Notes: generated from the letters alone by a model not told the origin. A DNA stretch of 64,000 nucleotides from Marinomonas flavescens (GCF_004352835.1 NZ_SJSB01000008.1:62001-126000); one strand, 5' to 3'; positions 8,620-19,250 are shown, counted from the stretch's first letter. Program-made: numbers and translations.

Positions 8620-9381
8620 ATGAGTCGTTATATCTCTCCTGTGCTTTATATCCTATTAATGTTAGTTGGATGTGCAGCGTTTATTTCAATTGCAGGTGTG
8701 AGGATCGGGCTGTTCGAGCCCTTGATCGGTTTTTCACTATTAAAACAAAGTGTTTGTGCTGCTTTGATCTTATCAACCTTAGCCGCTCTTTCTATTTTTG
8801 TTTGCCGCAAAGAGTGCAATGTTTCTAGTCAACGTTTTTTTGGTTTGGTATTGGTCGTTTCGCTTGTTTATAGTTTGATGTGGATTGTTTTTTATGCGCA
8901 GCGCATTAATCTTCCAAATATCCATGACATTACGACAGACACCAAAATGCCACCAGAATTTATTAATGTTAACTTTCTACGTAAGTCTAATGAAAATGGT
9001 TTGGTCTATGACCCTAAATGGGCGGCTATACAGATTGCCAACTACCCAAATGTAAAACCGGTGATGACTAAGAAAAGTGCTCAGATGGCCTATCAAAAAG
9101 CACTGGCTCTTGTTGTGGAGAGGGGGTGGCAGTTAGATGCAACTTATCCTGAAGTAGGTCTGATTGAAGCGACGGCAAGAACCCCTATTTTTGGTTTTAG
9201 AGATGATGTTGTTCTCAGGGTGATGACAGAAGGCGATAAGGTGCGTGTTGATATGCGATCTTGTTCTCGTGTTGGGAAAGGCGATTTTGGTATGAATGCA
9301 AAACGCATAATAAGTTTTATGGACGATTTAAATAGTCGTCTCAATGGAATGCCTTTTGATCAAATGCGCTTTTTAAATTAG
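8620..9381 (+). CDS. DUF1499 membrane protein
   Basis: A 253-residue protein. Three hydrophobic helices (about residues 5-27, 40-61 and 72-93) precede a DUF1499 domain (about 100-250). The domain shows the family pattern: HDITTDT near its start, then GLIEATARTPIFGFRDDVVLRV and VDMRSCSRVGKGDFGMNAKRI, here split by a short linker. The molecular role of DUF1499 is unknown. The soluble domain is probably presented on one face of the inner membrane. A TetR-type gene follows on the same strand, 77 bases on, and may be co-transcribed. Confidence 0.8.
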   Translation: MSRYISPVLYILLMLVGCAAFISIAGVRIGLFEPLIGFSLLKQSVCAALILSTLAALSIFVCRKECNVSSQRFFGLVLVVSLVYSLMWIVFYAQRINLPNIHDITTDTKMPPEFINVNFLRKSNENGLVYDPKWAAIQIANYPNVKPVMTKKSAQMAYQKALALVVERGWQLDATYPEVGLIEATARTPIFGFRDDVVLRVMTEGDKVRVDMRSCSRVGKGDFGMNAKRIISFMDDLNSRLNGMPFDQMRFLN

Positions 9382-9458
9382 TAATTTTAAAATAGCGCTC
9401 GTTTTCAAAATTATGACGCGATAGACTCGAACGATCTTTTTTGTACTGAGGAAAGTTC

Positions 9459-10043
9459 GTGAGCGTGCGCCAAACACAAAAAGCCAATACTCGTTCGAAA
9501 ATTAAAGAGATTGCAAAAGATGCTTTTTTAACAAAAGGCATAGAGGCAACGAGTACGCGTTTCTTGAGTAATCAAGCTGGAATTGCTGTAGGTACTCTCT
9601 TTGTACACTTTCCTGATAAATTGTCTCTTGTAAAAGATATTTTCTTCGATGAGATGGATGTAGCGCTTAGAAATGCTGCTAATGCCCAGACATCGTGCCT
9701 TTCTCCATCCGACTATCTTCTTCAAATGGCCGATGTGCTGTTTTCTTTTTATGATAAATACGCTGAGTTTGCGCGGCTTGTGCTGTTCGATAGTCTTGCA
9801 CACGGCGGTTTTCATACTAAACAAATACAAGTGATTATCGAGGGCGTAACTAAGCGCTTTAAACAAGTCGGCGTCGATGAGAAAACCGCTTCGATTTTTG
9901 CAGAAAATATGGCGGCAAACTACTGGATGGTATTGCTAGGTGGGATTCCTAGTGGTGTTCTAGGGCAAGCAGCCATTGACCACCTTGCTAAACTCAATTT
10001 GCCTTTTGATGCTTCTTATAAAAATGCTCTGAAAAAACCTTAA
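9459..10043 (+). CDS. TetR-family transcriptional regulator
   Basis: A 194-residue one-component regulator. The N-terminal helix-turn-helix (about residues 12-58) contains TRSKIKEIAKDAFLTKGIEAT and GIAVGTLFVHFPDKLSLV, the standard TetR signature. The C-terminal helical domain would bind an unknown ligand. GTG at 9459 is the start, with GAGGA at 9448-9452. The upstream DUF1499 gene is a possible target. Confidence 0.85.
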   Translation: MSVRQTQKANTRSKIKEIAKDAFLTKGIEATSTRFLSNQAGIAVGTLFVHFPDKLSLVKDIFFDEMDVALRNAANAQTSCLSPSDYLLQMADVLFSFYDKYAEFARLVLFDSLAHGGFHTKQIQVIIEGVTKRFKQVGVDEKTASIFAENMAANYWMVLLGGIPSGVLGQAAIDHLAKLNLPFDASYKNALKKP

Positions 10044-10055
10044 GCATTATGGTTC

Positions 10056-11828
10056 TTAGGTAAGGTCATTGGCTTTGCGATATGGCCCTTGGTAATCAAA
10101 GAGTTTTTCAGTTATTTGCCAATGATGTTTTTGCTTTTTAGCAATCACAAAATCCGGAGTTGGTAGGTACGATTCGAACTTTATCACGTCTTCAGCGTGT
10201 TCAAAAGTGATTGGATTCGTGCTGTTCGCGACACGTCGCCCAAATTCTTCGTTAAACTTCTGCTTCGACTTTTTCTGTTTGAAATAAAAATGTTCGCTCA
10301 GCGTCGTGCCGTCTTCATCGTGGTAAGTGACCTTGATACTGTCGTCTTCTGGCTGTTTTGTTAGGGTGATGCCTGAGCAGCGAAGGACTTTGTTATTCTT
10401 TAGATTGAGTGCGTTTCTGAGTTGATCATCGGGGTCAATCAATTTTTCTGCGCAATGCTGGCAACGGCGGGCGGCGATGTCGTTTTCTTCATTGCAATGG
10501 GGACAGCGCTTAAAACAAAAGCGATAGTGGCATTGCTCTTCACCGTGTGGTGTTTCCATCAGTCCGTGACAGCGTCGACCAAAGTGCTCAATAACGTTTC
10601 CTTCGCTGTCTTTGCGCCCCCAGAAAGTATTGGCAAAGTCGCACTCGGGACAGTGTATTAGTACAGCAACGGAATCTTTAGTGGGCTTTTTTTCACCGAC
10701 TTCGGGTTGGTATATGTCGTAGCCGTTGTTGGTGTAGTCGAGTATTAAGCAATCTTTTTTGCCCGGGCTCAAGCGCAGGCCGCGACCAACAATTTGCTGG
10801 AATAAGCTAATCGATTGAGTCGGGCGAAGGATCGCAATAACATCCACATGAGGGGCATCAAACCCTGTGGTTAATACTGAGACATTGACCAGATATTTGA
10901 GTTTTTTGTCTTTGAATGCTTGGATCAGTTGATCGCGGTCCTTGTTGTGCGTTTTTCCGGTGATGAGTGCGGCTTCATTGTCTGGTAAGTAACTTATGAT
11001 TTCTTTTGCATGATCAATGGTGGAGGCGAAAATCATCACGCCTTGGCGGTGTTCACTCAGCTGGATGATCTGCTCGGTAACGGCACGGGTGACTCTGGGG
11101 TGTTTGTGGATGAGCTCATTTAACGCAATGGCGTCACTGTCTTGTTCGCCGTCTAGGCTTTCGGTTAAAAGGCTAAAATTGTAATGGGCGACAGCGGCAT
11201 CATAATGGATTGGTGGTGTCAGATAGCCATGTTTTACCATGTAGCGTAGTGGCAGTTCGAAAATACATTTTTTAAAAAAACAGTCGTTTTCTGGGCGCGC
11301 AAAGCCATAGTAATGGTGTTGATAAATCCAGCCACTGCCGAGTCGATAAGGCGTGGCAGTGAGGCCAAGGATCTTGGTGTTAGGGTTGAGCGCTAAAAAG
11401 TGTTGAATGGTTTTTTGGTATTGGCTGCCTTGTGCCATGTCGATACGATGGCATTCGTCGATGATGATTAAACTGGCTGGTTGAGTAAAGTCGTCTAAGT
11501 TGGCTGCCAGCGATTGGATGCTGGCGAAAGTGGTTTTTTCGGTGCTGATTTTTTGATTGAGTCCCGCTGAGTAAAGACCTGCTTGGTGGCCAGTGGCTAG
11601 AAATTTGCCATGATTTTGTTCGACAAGCTCTTTTACATGGGCAAGGCAAATGACATGGCCTTTTGCTAAGCGACTAAGTTCTGCGATGACCAAGCTTTTG
11701 CCTGCGCCGGTAGGCAGGACAACGACGGCGGGATCATTGCTTTGGCGAAAGTGATTGAGAGTCGCCTCTACGGCTTGGGTTTGGTAGTCGCGTAGGACAA
11801 AAGCTTGGGTCATTGTTGAACGCTTCAT
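10056..11828 (-). CDS. radD: DNA repair helicase-like ATPase RadD
   Basis: A 590-residue superfamily 2 protein closely matching E. coli RadD (YejH, 586 residues). RadD acts with RecA and single-stranded DNA-binding protein in double-strand break repair. Walker A is TGAGKS at residues 40-45 and the DECH box is 124-127. The C-terminal helicase half includes QQIVGRGLRLSPGKKDCLILDY. A zinc-binding region follows with paired cysteines (CPECDF, CPHCNEEN, CQHCAEK). MTQAF five codons later is an equally likely start, because neither has a clear Shine-Dalgarno. It is divergent from the PHD hydroxylase gene. Confidence 0.92.
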   Translation of the reverse strand: MKRSTMTQAFVLRDYQTQAVEATLNHFRQSNDPAVVVLPTGAGKSLVIAELSRLAKGHVICLAHVKELVEQNHGKFLATGHQAGLYSAGLNQKISTEKTTFASIQSLAANLDDFTQPASLIIIDECHRIDMAQGSQYQKTIQHFLALNPNTKILGLTATPYRLGSGWIYQHHYYGFARPENDCFFKKCIFELPLRYMVKHGYLTPPIHYDAAVAHYNFSLLTESLDGEQDSDAIALNELIHKHPRVTRAVTEQIIQLSEHRQGVMIFASTIDHAKEIISYLPDNEAALITGKTHNKDRDQLIQAFKDKKLKYLVNVSVLTTGFDAPHVDVIAILRPTQSISLFQQIVGRGLRLSPGKKDCLILDYTNNGYDIYQPEVGEKKPTKDSVAVLIHCPECDFANTFWGRKDSEGNVIEHFGRRCHGLMETPHGEEQCHYRFCFKRCPHCNEENDIAARRCQHCAEKLIDPDDQLRNALNLKNNKVLRCSGITLTKQPEDDSIKVTYHDEDGTTLSEHFYFKQKKSKQKFNEEFGRRVANSTNPITFEHAEDVIKFESYLPTPDFVIAKKQKHHWQITEKLFDYQGPYRKANDLT

Positions 11829-11902
11829 GCAGGGATAAAATTAGTGTGTCGGCTCGCACGCTACAGTATCATAAACGGCTTGGCAATAATGCCGCTTAGG
11901 AT

Positions 11903-12619
11903 ATGAACTCCCTCTTTATGATCTTCGATGACGTGATAGCTAACCCTTTACCCAATGACTTACCTGTGGCGCTTTTACCTGCGTTTAGTCGTCTTGAGCC
12001 TTTCGCTTTGTTGCTTAATGATCTGCATACGAAAGGGTGGAGTGTGCAGGACGATTTTTTCTCAGACGCCTTCACCGATAAGCTTATCGAGGAGGTTCAA
12101 GGGATTCAAAATGAGTCTATGTTACAGGCGGGGGTTGGCCGCAAACAGGACCATCAGGTGGTGCTGGATGCACGCCGTGATTATATCAAGTGGATCGACC
12201 CTATTAATGAAACGCGCAAAACATTTTTGGACGAAATGGAAGCCTTACGTATTGTGCTAAATCGTCAGTTTTTTTTGGGTTTGTTTGATTTCGAAGCGCA
12301 TTTTGCGCGTTATGAAAAAGGCGCCTTTTATGAAAAACACCTCGATGCTTTTAAGGGAGAAAGTAATCGCATTCTTTCAATCGTGCTGTATTTGAATGAG
12401 GATTGGCAGGAGGGTGATGGCGGTGAGTTGGTGATTTATGATGAGCACGATTCTGGACGCGAGTTAGGGCGTTTTTTACCGCAGAAAGGCCGTTTGGCAG
12501 TTTTCTTAAGTGAAGATTTCCAACATGAAGTCAAGGTCGCCAAACGAACACGTCACAGCATCGCAGGCTGGTTTCGAGTTAATAACACCACCGCAAAAAC
12601 CCTCGACCCTGACCAATAG
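11903..12619 (+). CDS. 2-oxoglutarate/Fe(II) prolyl-4-hydroxylase-like dioxygenase
   Basis: A 238-residue dioxygenase of the SM-20/PHD type. The iron triad is His146 and Asp148 in KHLDAF plus His208 in FQHEV, and Arg217 would hold 2-oxoglutarate. The family includes the Pseudomonas PHD enzyme that hydroxylates elongation factor Tu, so a protein prolyl substrate is plausible but not shown. The N-terminal 35 residues are extra and could be shortened if the ATG at 11918 is used. It is divergent from radD. Confidence 0.8.
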   Translation: MNSLFMIFDDVIANPLPNDLPVALLPAFSRLEPFALLLNDLHTKGWSVQDDFFSDAFTDKLIEEVQGIQNESMLQAGVGRKQDHQVVLDARRDYIKWIDPINETRKTFLDEMEALRIVLNRQFFLGLFDFEAHFARYEKGAFYEKHLDAFKGESNRILSIVLYLNEDWQEGDGGELVIYDEHDSGRELGRFLPQKGRLAVFLSEDFQHEVKVAKRTRHSIAGWFRVNNTTAKTLDPDQ

Positions 12620-12692
12620 CTGTGTTGGCGATTTAACGGCTTTACTGGTAATTTAACGGCTAATCAGACTCGAAATTTCTTCAAAAAATCTC

Positions 12693-12698
12693 TATAAT
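12693..12698 (+). promoter_or_regulatory. Candidate -10 box for trhO
   Basis: TATAAT sits about 55 bases before the GTG start. No good -35 is found 16-18 bases upstream, so this is tentative. Confidence 0.35.
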
Positions 12699-12753
12699 GC
12701 GCGCCTTGTTTAATTGCTCTGGTTTTACGTTCCAGACCGCATAGGAGATAAAA

Positions 12754-13752
12754 GTGTCTAAAGTTGTTGTTTGTGCCCTTTATAAATTTGTTGAACTTCC
12801 TCAGTTCGAATCCCTCCGAGAACCGCTTCAAACGGTATTAGAAGACAATGGCGTTCGTGGTACCTTGTTGCTTGCAAGCGAAGGTATTAACGGCACAGTA
12901 GCCGGATCTCGTGAAGGCATTGACGCTGTGTTGTCATGGTTAGATCAACAGCCAGGCCTAGATGAAATCGTCAGCAAAGAATCTTACGATGAAGACATGC
13001 CTTTCTATCGCACTAAGGTGAAGTTGAAAAAAGAAATCGTGACCATGGGGGTGCAAGGCATCGACCCTAAACGTGTGGTGGGCAGCTATGTTAAGCCAAG
13101 TGAATGGAATGCCTTAATTTCTGATCCTGATGTCGTTTTAGTCGACACTCGTAACGATTACGAAGTGCAAATTGGCACATTCAAAAATGCCGTCAATCCA
13201 AAAACAGACACCTTTCGTGAGTTTCCTGAGTACGTGAAAGAAAACATGGACCCCAAGAAACAAAAGAAAGTAGCGATGTTTTGCACGGGCGGTATTCGTT
13301 GTGAAAAATCCACAGCGTATATGTTAGAGCAAGGCTTCGAAGAGGTGTATCACCTTGAAGGTGGCATCTTAAAGTACTTAGAAGAAGTGCCAAAAGAAGA
13401 AACCATGTGGGAAGGCGAATGTTTTGTCTTTGATAACCGGGTTTCTGTGAATCACGACCTTGAAAAAGGTGATTATGACCAGTGTCATGCGTGCCGTATG
13501 CCAATTACGGAAGAAGAGAAACAAGACGAGCGCTATCAGCAAGGCGTGAGTTGTGTGCATTGTTTTGATAAGTACACCGATGAGCAGCGCCAGCGTTTTG
13601 TCGAACGCGAGCGTCAGGTGCAATTAGCCCGTTCTCGTGGCGAAGAGCACATTGGTGCAGATGTTTCTAGCGCCGTTGAAAAGCACCGTTCAGAAAAAGC
13701 GTTGGAAAAAGAACGTCAGCGCAAGATTCGCGAACAAAGAAGCCAATCGTAA
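12754..13752 (+). CDS. trhO: tRNA uridine(34) hydroxylase (rhodanese family)
   Basis: A 332-residue TrhO/YceA protein that forms 5-hydroxyuridine at tRNA position 34 in an oxygen-dependent way. An N-terminal acylphosphatase-like domain (about 1-95) precedes a rhodanese domain (about 115-215) with active-site Cys177 in [12 protein letters not shown] Cys-rich C-terminal stretch follows (CHACRMP and VHC at about 245-270). The last 45 residues are highly charged. GTG at 12754 is the start, with TAGGAGA just upstream. Confidence 0.9.
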   Translation: MSKVVVCALYKFVELPQFESLREPLQTVLEDNGVRGTLLLASEGINGTVAGSREGIDAVLSWLDQQPGLDEIVSKESYDEDMPFYRTKVKLKKEIVTMGVQGIDPKRVVGSYVKPSEWNALISDPDVVLVDTRNDYEVQIGTFKNAVNPKTDTFREFPEYVKENMDPKKQKKVAMFCTGGIRCEKSTAYMLEQGFEEVYHLEGGILKYLEEVPKEETMWEGECFVFDNRVSVNHDLEKGDYDQCHACRMPITEEEKQDERYQQGVSCVHCFDKYTDEQRQRFVERERQVQLARSRGEEHIGADVSSAVEKHRSEKALEKERQRKIREQRSQS

Positions 13753-13762
13753 CCCGCTATGC

Positions 13763-13789
13763 ATTTCGCTCAGTCAGTCTGAGCGAAAT
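13763..13789 (+). terminator. Hairpin after trhO
   Basis: A perfect 11-bp stem ATTTCGCTCAG / CTGAGCGAAAT with a 5-base loop. It lacks a T-run, so it may pause or protect the transcript end rather than terminate alone. Confidence 0.55.
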
Positions 13790-13925
13790 ATAAACTATTG
13801 ATCTAAATCGCGATTTTTTTGCTTTCTTATGTCCTTCTTAGTGCCATCGTAGATGATGAGTGGTTTCGAAATAAGCCGGACTGCCGTACAATGAAAAAAT
13901 CGCTTTTTATTAGCCAGTATCTATC

Positions 13926-16304
13926 ATGAGTTATCAAGTTTTAGCACGCAAATGGCGGCCACAAACATTCCTTGAAATGGCAGGGCAAGACCATGTATTA
14001 CAAGCCTTGGTCAATGCGCTTCGTCAGCAACGTTTGCATCATGCTTATTTGTTCAGCGGTACGCGAGGGGTGGGTAAAACAACCATTGCCCGTATCTTTG
14101 CAAAATGCCTAAACTGCGAAACTAACGGCATCTCCCCAGAACCTTGTGGTCATTGCGACAGCTGTGTCGAAATTGCTGAAGGTCGCTTTGTCGATTTGAT
14201 TGAGGTCGATGCGGCCTCTCGAACGAAAGTGGAAGATACCCGAGAATTATTAGAAAACGTCCAATATGCGCCGACGCGAGGACGTTTTAAAGTCTATCTG
14301 ATAGACGAAGTTCATATGTTGTCTACACACTCTTTCAATGCGTTATTGAAAACTCTGGAAGAGCCGCCGGCCCATGTTAAATTCTTGCTGGCTACTACGG
14401 ATCCACAAAAACTTCCTGTTACGATTCTATCCCGTTGTTTGCAATTCAATCTAAAAAATATGACGCCACAACGAGTGGTAGATTACCTAGAGACTGTATT
14501 GACCACGGAACAGGTTTCCTATGATCAGCCTGCGTTGTGGCAAATAGGTCAAGCTGCCAATGGCAGTATGCGTGATGCATTAAGTTTGACGGATCAGGCT
14601 ATTGCCTTTGGTAACGGCACCATCTCAGAAACTGGGGTGACGGCCATGTTGGGCTTGGTGAATCAAGCGCAAATATTGGACCTATTAGACTGTGTGGCGA
14701 GTAAAAACGCCGCGCTAGTTTTGCAGAAAATAGACGCGTTGGCGGATTATCAGCCAGACTTTGTTGCTATTTGCGGGAGCTTACTGGACACCCTTCACCG
14801 AGTTGCTGTTGAACAGCAGGTGCCAGGGGCTTTACTGGATCAGCAAGGCGATCTGGATCGTATTCAGCATATTGCCGCGACGGTGAGCCCTGAAGAAATT
14901 CAACTCATGTACCAAAGCTTGTTGATTGGTCGTCGAGATTTGCATTTATCACATACGGTACGTTCTGGTTTTGAAATGCTGATGTTGCGTTTGATCGCCT
15001 TTAGGCCTACGCCGCCAATGTCAGTTTCTTATGCAGAGCCACCACGTACTGAAGCGCCAATAAATTCGTCGTCAATAAAACCATCAGGAACCTTGTCTGC
15101 TGAGTTGGAAGTGACAGCCGCTGAGCCGCAAGATGAGATGCCTACTGGGTATGCAGACGAGTATTCTGAAGAGCCAAAAACAACCCATTTAGCATCGAAT
15201 ATTGCTGATGTGGTTGTTGCTGATGTGGTCATTGATAGCGTTGCCGTTGATGATGTGAGCGCTGGTGGTGTTCCTACAGAAAGCGTTAATGCCGAGGATG
15301 CACTAACCAAGTATAGTGAATCCAAGCATAGTGACCCTAAGCGCCGTGAACCTCTGTCTGACGCTGAGCGGCCGCCATGGGAAGACGCGCCAGCGACGCA
15401 GAATAATACGGCTGTGGATGTTGCGCTTGAAGAAAACGTGACTGAAAGTAGCTTCGTTGAAAATAATCCTATTGAAAAAAGCTCTACTACACCACATAAA
15501 GAAGCAGACGCCTCTGTGTTGATGAATGATGAGTCAGCTGTTGAAGTGCCTGTTAATGAAAAGGCTATTGTAGAACAGTCGATTGCAGAAAAACGGATGG
15601 CTGAAGCTGTTACGAAAGAAGAGTCTGTCGTAAAAGACGTGCCTTTTGTAAAAGAAGCACCTTCTACGGTAGCGCCTGCGACGGTAGAAGCCGATGACGA
15701 CGAAGATGAGGATGAAGAAGAGGCTGAAGAGCGAGCGATTGCTGATGTGTCTGATCCATTCAATCCAGCAGCGGAGTTGGTTCAAGCATTAGGCGCTGAT
15801 ACTGAGGTCGTTGCGCCGGATCTTGTAGAAGAAGAAAGCAACGAGCCTAAAGCGCCAGACACTGTGGCGCAACCTGCTTTGGGTATGCCATTGCCAGAGA
15901 TGCACCATTTTAGCGAATTGACCATGAAACTTTGGTGGTTGGTCGCACCAAGATTGCCGTTGACGGGCTTGGTACAAAATATATTGATGAACTCCAGTTT
16001 GATTTCAGCGACAGAGCAGGGAATTAAATTGGAAGTGCCTTTAGAGTATGGGCACATGTTGAATCAGACAAGATACGAACAAATTCAGGGCGCGCTGAGT
16101 GACTTTTTTGAGCAAAGTGTCCCTTTGATTATTGATACGGTTGAAGACACCAGTGGTGTGACCGCAGAAGAGTTTGCAGCCAGCAAACGAGCGGACGCAT
16201 TGCAAGTCGCGATCGAACATTTGAATTCACATCCAGTCGTTCAAGCCCTCGCCAGTACGATGGGTGCTCAACTGGTTTATGATACTGTTAAAGCTAAAGT
16301 TTAA
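13926..16304 (+). CDS. dnaX: DNA polymerase III subunit tau
   Basis: A 792-residue clamp-loader ATPase. Walker A is GTRGVGKT at residues 45-52. Zinc cysteines are C64, C74, C77 and C80, and Walker B is LIDEVHML. Domains I-III fill roughly residues 1-365. A long acidic, Ala/Glu/Ser-rich linker follows (about 370-655), and then the tau C-terminal domain that binds the polymerase alpha subunit. E. coli tau has 643 residues, and the excess is in the linker. The only A6G run (15475-15481) reads GAA AAA AGC, which is not the register of the E. coli frameshift site, so a gamma product by that mechanism is not supported. It leads the dnaX-ybaB-recR-rnd cluster. Confidence 0.95.
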   Translation: MSYQVLARKWRPQTFLEMAGQDHVLQALVNALRQQRLHHAYLFSGTRGVGKTTIARIFAKCLNCETNGISPEPCGHCDSCVEIAEGRFVDLIEVDAASRTKVEDTRELLENVQYAPTRGRFKVYLIDEVHMLSTHSFNALLKTLEEPPAHVKFLLATTDPQKLPVTILSRCLQFNLKNMTPQRVVDYLETVLTTEQVSYDQPALWQIGQAANGSMRDALSLTDQAIAFGNGTISETGVTAMLGLVNQAQILDLLDCVASKNAALVLQKIDALADYQPDFVAICGSLLDTLHRVAVEQQVPGALLDQQGDLDRIQHIAATVSPEEIQLMYQSLLIGRRDLHLSHTVRSGFEMLMLRLIAFRPTPPMSVSYAEPPRTEAPINSSSIKPSGTLSAELEVTAAEPQDEMPTGYADEYSEEPKTTHLASNIADVVVADVVIDSVAVDDVSAGGVPTESVNAEDALTKYSESKHSDPKRREPLSDAERPPWEDAPATQNNTAVDVALEENVTESSFVENNPIEKSSTTPHKEADASVLMNDESAVEVPVNEKAIVEQSIAEKRMAEAVTKEESVVKDVPFVKEAPSTVAPATVEADDDEDEDEEEAEERAIADVSDPFNPAAELVQALGADTEVVAPDLVEEESNEPKAPDTVAQPALGMPLPEMHHFSELTMKLWWLVAPRLPLTGLVQNILMNSSLISATEQGIKLEVPLEYGHMLNQTRYEQIQGALSDFFEQSVPLIIDTVEDTSGVTAEEFAASKRADALQVAIEHLNSHPVVQALASTMGAQLVYDTVKAKV

Positions 16305-16318
16305 TTGGAGAAAGAGTT

Positions 16319-16645
16319 ATGTTTAAAGGTGGAATGGGCAACATGATGCGCCAAGCGCAGAAGATGCAAGAAAACGTTCAACAAGCCCAAGAAGAAGTGG
16401 CTAATATGGAAGTTGAAGGTCAATCTGGTGCGGGTCTTGTTAAAATCCTGATGACAGGTCGTCATGATGTTAAGCGCGTTTCTATCGATGATTCTTTGTT
16501 TGCAGACGATAAAGAAATGCTTGAAGATTTGATTGCTGCGGCGGTAAATGACGCAGTTCGTAATATTGAAGTGAGCCAGAAAGAGAAGATGGATGCAGCG
16601 ACCGCTGGCATGTCTTTACCTCCTGGTTTTAAAATGCCTTTCTAG
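16319..16645 (+). CDS. ybaB: YbaB/EbfC nucleoid-associated protein
   Basis: A 108-residue DNA-binding protein of the YbaB/EbfC family. It starts with the Met- and Gln-rich helix [16 protein letters not shown] and ends LPPGFKMPF, both family hallmarks. It probably acts as a dimer. It starts 14 bases after dnaX with GGAG before the ATG and is followed nine bases later by recR, the usual operon order. Confidence 0.95.
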   Translation: MFKGGMGNMMRQAQKMQENVQQAQEEVANMEVEGQSGAGLVKILMTGRHDVKRVSIDDSLFADDKEMLEDLIAAAVNDAVRNIEVSQKEKMDAATAGMSLPPGFKMPF

Positions 16646-16654
16646 GAGCTTTGT

Positions 16655-17248
16655 TTGTTTAGTCCCTTAATTAAAGAGCTTATCGAGTCGTTGCGTTGCT
16701 TGCCTGGCGTTGGCCCAAAATCGGCTCAGAAGATGGCGCTATATCTTTTGGAGCGAGAGCATCAAGGGGCTGATAGATTAGCAAAGGCGCTACGTGAAGC
16801 GTTGGATAAAGTAGGGCGCTGCTCTAGTTGTCGGACCTTAACAGAAGAGTCTGAATGCAGCATTTGCGCAGACCCAGAGCGCGATCCTACACATTTATGC
16901 ATTGTTGAAACACCAGCAGACGTGCTTGCCATTGAATCGGCAGGAACGTTTGATGGTCGCTATTTTGTACTACTCGGTCATCTTTCACCCATTGATGGTA
17001 TTGGCCCGGAAGAATTGGGTTTAGATCATCTAGAAAATTTAGTGATCTATAATCAAGTAGAAGAAGCCATTATAGCGACTAATTCAACCGTAGAAGGCGA
17101 AGCGACATGTCACTATATCGCTGAGAAATTAAAATCCAAAAACATCAACGTCAGTCGCATTGCTCATGGTGTTCCCATGGGTGGTGAGTTGGAATACGTA
17201 GATGGCAACACTCTGGCGTTAGCGCTAGAGGGACGGAAAACACTCTAG
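16655..17248 (+). CDS. recR: Recombination mediator protein RecR
   Basis: A 197-residue RecR, part of RecFOR, which loads RecA on gapped DNA. It has the N-terminal helix-hairpin-helix ([20 protein letters not shown]), a zinc finger ([16 protein letters not shown]) and a Toprim domain starting [17 protein letters not shown] at 16655 is the start: AGGAG lies six bases upstream and [10 protein letters not shown] is the standard N-terminus. Confidence 0.95.
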   Translation: MFSPLIKELIESLRCLPGVGPKSAQKMALYLLEREHQGADRLAKALREALDKVGRCSSCRTLTEESECSICADPERDPTHLCIVETPADVLAIESAGTFDGRYFVLLGHLSPIDGIGPEELGLDHLENLVIYNQVEEAIIATNSTVEGEATCHYIAEKLKSKNINVSRIAHGVPMGGELEYVDGNTLALALEGRKTL

Positions 17249-17249
17249 A

Positions 17250-18404
17250 ATGGAAAACCAAGATCAAGCACTGAATATTGTATGGGTAGCGGACAATGAC
17301 TCGTTAGCAACGTGGTGTAAGTACTGGGCTGAATTGCCAGTAATTGCCGTTGATACTGAGTTTATTCGCCGTACAACCTACTTCCCAATAACGGGTTTGA
17401 TCCAGATCAGTGAAGGTGAGAAGGCGGTGTTAATTGATCCGCTAACAATTGATCAATGGGAGCCGCTTCGCGCTCTAATGGTTAATCCATCCGTCATGAA
17501 AGTATTTCACGCCTGCTCAGAAGATTTAGATGTGTTCGAGCGTTTGTTGGGTGTGCTGCCTACGCCATTCTATGATACTCAGATCGGTGAGGCCTATGCT
17601 GGCGCTCAGTGGTCTTTGAGTTATGTGAAGCTGGTTGCCTCTTATTTAAATATCGAAGTGGCGAAAGACGAAACGCGTTCTGATTGGATACAACGACCAT
17701 TAACGGATGCGCAAAAGCGTTATGCAGCATTAGATGTCGTGTATTTAGCTCAGCTTTACCCTTTACAGGTAGCTAAGCTAGAAGATAAAAACATGCTGGA
17801 TTGGGTGCTAGAGGATTGTGAATCCTTAAAATGGCAACATCAAATGAACGCAGACCCAGAACAAAACTGGGCAAATGTAAAAACGGCTTGGCGTCTATCG
17901 CCTGAAGGGCTCACGTTGCTGCGCATGTTGTTTATTTGGCGAGATGAGCAAGCTAGAAAAGAAAACATTCCCAAAGGCCAAATCCTTAAAGACAGAACAT
18001 TATGGGCATTAGGGAAAACATTGCCAGATCATCATAAAGCAATTTCTGAAACGGAAGAGCTGACTGGCAAACAACATCGATTGTATGGCGATGAAATCTT
18101 GGGAATGGTAGCTCTGGTAAAAAACCTTTCTGAAGATGAGCTTCAATTGCCTTTAGAAACACCGCTGCCGTCACAAGCAGGGGATTTGACGAAAGCGATT
18201 AAGGCGTATAGCCGTGAGCGCGCTCAGGCATTAGAAATAGCCCCAGAAGCGATGTTAAAGCGTAAGTTGTTAGAGCCATTGGTTCATCATCTATTTGATG
18301 GCTCTGTTATTGATTGGCAGAACCCTGCGATGACTGGCTGGCGTCGAGAAGTGATTATTGATCCTGTGCTTGAACGTTTCAAAAAAGCCGAAATAGAACA
18401 TTAA
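17250..18404 (+). CDS. rnd: Ribonuclease D
   Basis: A 384-residue 3'-5' exonuclease that trims tRNA and other small RNA 3' ends. DEDDy residues are Asp35 and Glu37 (VDTEFIRR), Asp92 (CSEDLDVF), and Tyr158 with Asp162 (YAALDVVYL). An HRDC domain (about residues 210-290) and a second C-terminal helical domain follow. Its start is one base past the recR stop, so translation is probably coupled. Confidence 0.93.
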   Translation: MENQDQALNIVWVADNDSLATWCKYWAELPVIAVDTEFIRRTTYFPITGLIQISEGEKAVLIDPLTIDQWEPLRALMVNPSVMKVFHACSEDLDVFERLLGVLPTPFYDTQIGEAYAGAQWSLSYVKLVASYLNIEVAKDETRSDWIQRPLTDAQKRYAALDVVYLAQLYPLQVAKLEDKNMLDWVLEDCESLKWQHQMNADPEQNWANVKTAWRLSPEGLTLLRMLFIWRDEQARKENIPKGQILKDRTLWALGKTLPDHHKAISETEELTGKQHRLYGDEILGMVALVKNLSEDELQLPLETPLPSQAGDLTKAIKAYSRERAQALEIAPEAMLKRKLLEPLVHHLFDGSVIDWQNPAMTGWRREVIIDPVLERFKKAEIEH

Positions 18405-18419
18405 AACCTTGAGAAAACT

Positions 18420-18713
18420 ATGAAACAACATTTGATTGTCGAAGTTTTTCGCTCGTCTAAGCATGATGGCATGTATTTATACGTAGAGAAGAAGACTGGC
18501 CTAAAAGAAATACCAGAAGAGCTAATGAAACGATTCGGCGCAGGCATTAGTGCCATGACGATGTTGTTAACAAAAGAACAGAAATTAGCTCGTGCGGATA
18601 CGGAAAAAGTCATTAAAGGGATTCGGGAAACTGGGTTTTATTTGCAACTTCCTCCTGTGAAAGATGAGTATTTATTAGATCTTTATAAAACGCCAACTGA
18701 GGCGGTTTACTGA
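18420..18713 (+). CDS. ycgL: YcgL-domain protein
   Basis: A 97-residue protein of the YcgL family, function unknown. Motifs include [16 protein letters not shown] near the N-terminus and GFYLQLPP near the C-terminus. It lies 15 bases after rnd and two bases before ycgN, matching the conserved rnd-ycgL-ycgN order in gammaproteobacteria. Confidence 0.88.
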   Translation: MKQHLIVEVFRSSKHDGMYLYVEKKTGLKEIPEELMKRFGAGISAMTMLLTKEQKLARADTEKVIKGIRETGFYLQLPPVKDEYLLDLYKTPTEAVY

Positions 18714-18715
18714 TT

Positions 18716-19195
18716 ATGATTGCTAAGCGTTATGAGCCGTTTTGGAAGATAACGGCAATGGATCAAATGAGCGATCCTGAGTGGGAGTCGATTTGTGATG
18801 GGTGTGGAAAGTGTTGTCTTCAAAAACTGGAAGATGAAGACACTGCAGATGTGTTCTACACCAATCTTGCCTGTGAACAGCTCAATATTTCAGCTTGTCA
18901 GTGTAAGGTGTATGACACGCGACAAATGAAAGTCGCCTCATGCATTACACTGACCTCGGATCAAATAGAAACATTTCATTGGTTACCTGATACCTGCAGC
19001 TATCGAGTGCTGCATGAAACGGGCGATTTGCCGAATTGGCACCCGTTGGTTGTCGGTAATAATAAGGAAATGTTGCGTCAAGGTTTAAGTGTTCGTGATT
19101 ACGCAATAAGTGAAAAGTCGGTTGACGAAGAGGATTGGGAAACCCATATAATCAAGTGGGTTCACGGTCTTCCAGAGCCTTATGACGTCGACTGA
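18716..19195 (+). CDS. ycgN: YcgN (UPF0260) cysteine-cluster protein
   Basis: A 159-residue protein with the CDGCGKCC cluster of the YkgJ/YcgN family at about residues 24-31, and further cysteines in SACQCKVYD and VASC, probably binding zinc or an iron-sulfur centre. It is the last member of the dnaX-to-ycgN run. No biochemical role is established that I can cite. Confidence 0.88.
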   Translation: MIAKRYEPFWKITAMDQMSDPEWESICDGCGKCCLQKLEDEDTADVFYTNLACEQLNISACQCKVYDTRQMKVASCITLTSDQIETFHWLPDTCSYRVLHETGDLPNWHPLVVGNNKEMLRQGLSVRDYAISEKSVDEEDWETHIIKWVHGLPEPYDVD

Positions 19196-19250
19196 TTTTA
19201 ACTGGATGTCGTATTGATTCAGCCCTAATAACACCAAGAGGTGGTCGCTA

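Noticed and set aside
15475..15481. A6G run in dnaX as a programmed frameshift site
   Set aside because: In-frame codons are GAA AAA AGC, so the tandem Lys codons AAA AAG needed for the E. coli type slip are absent.
15029..15763. 244-codon reverse frame in dnaX
   Set aside because: It is Ser/Thr-rich mirror translation of the acidic tau linker, with no homology and no ribosome binding site.
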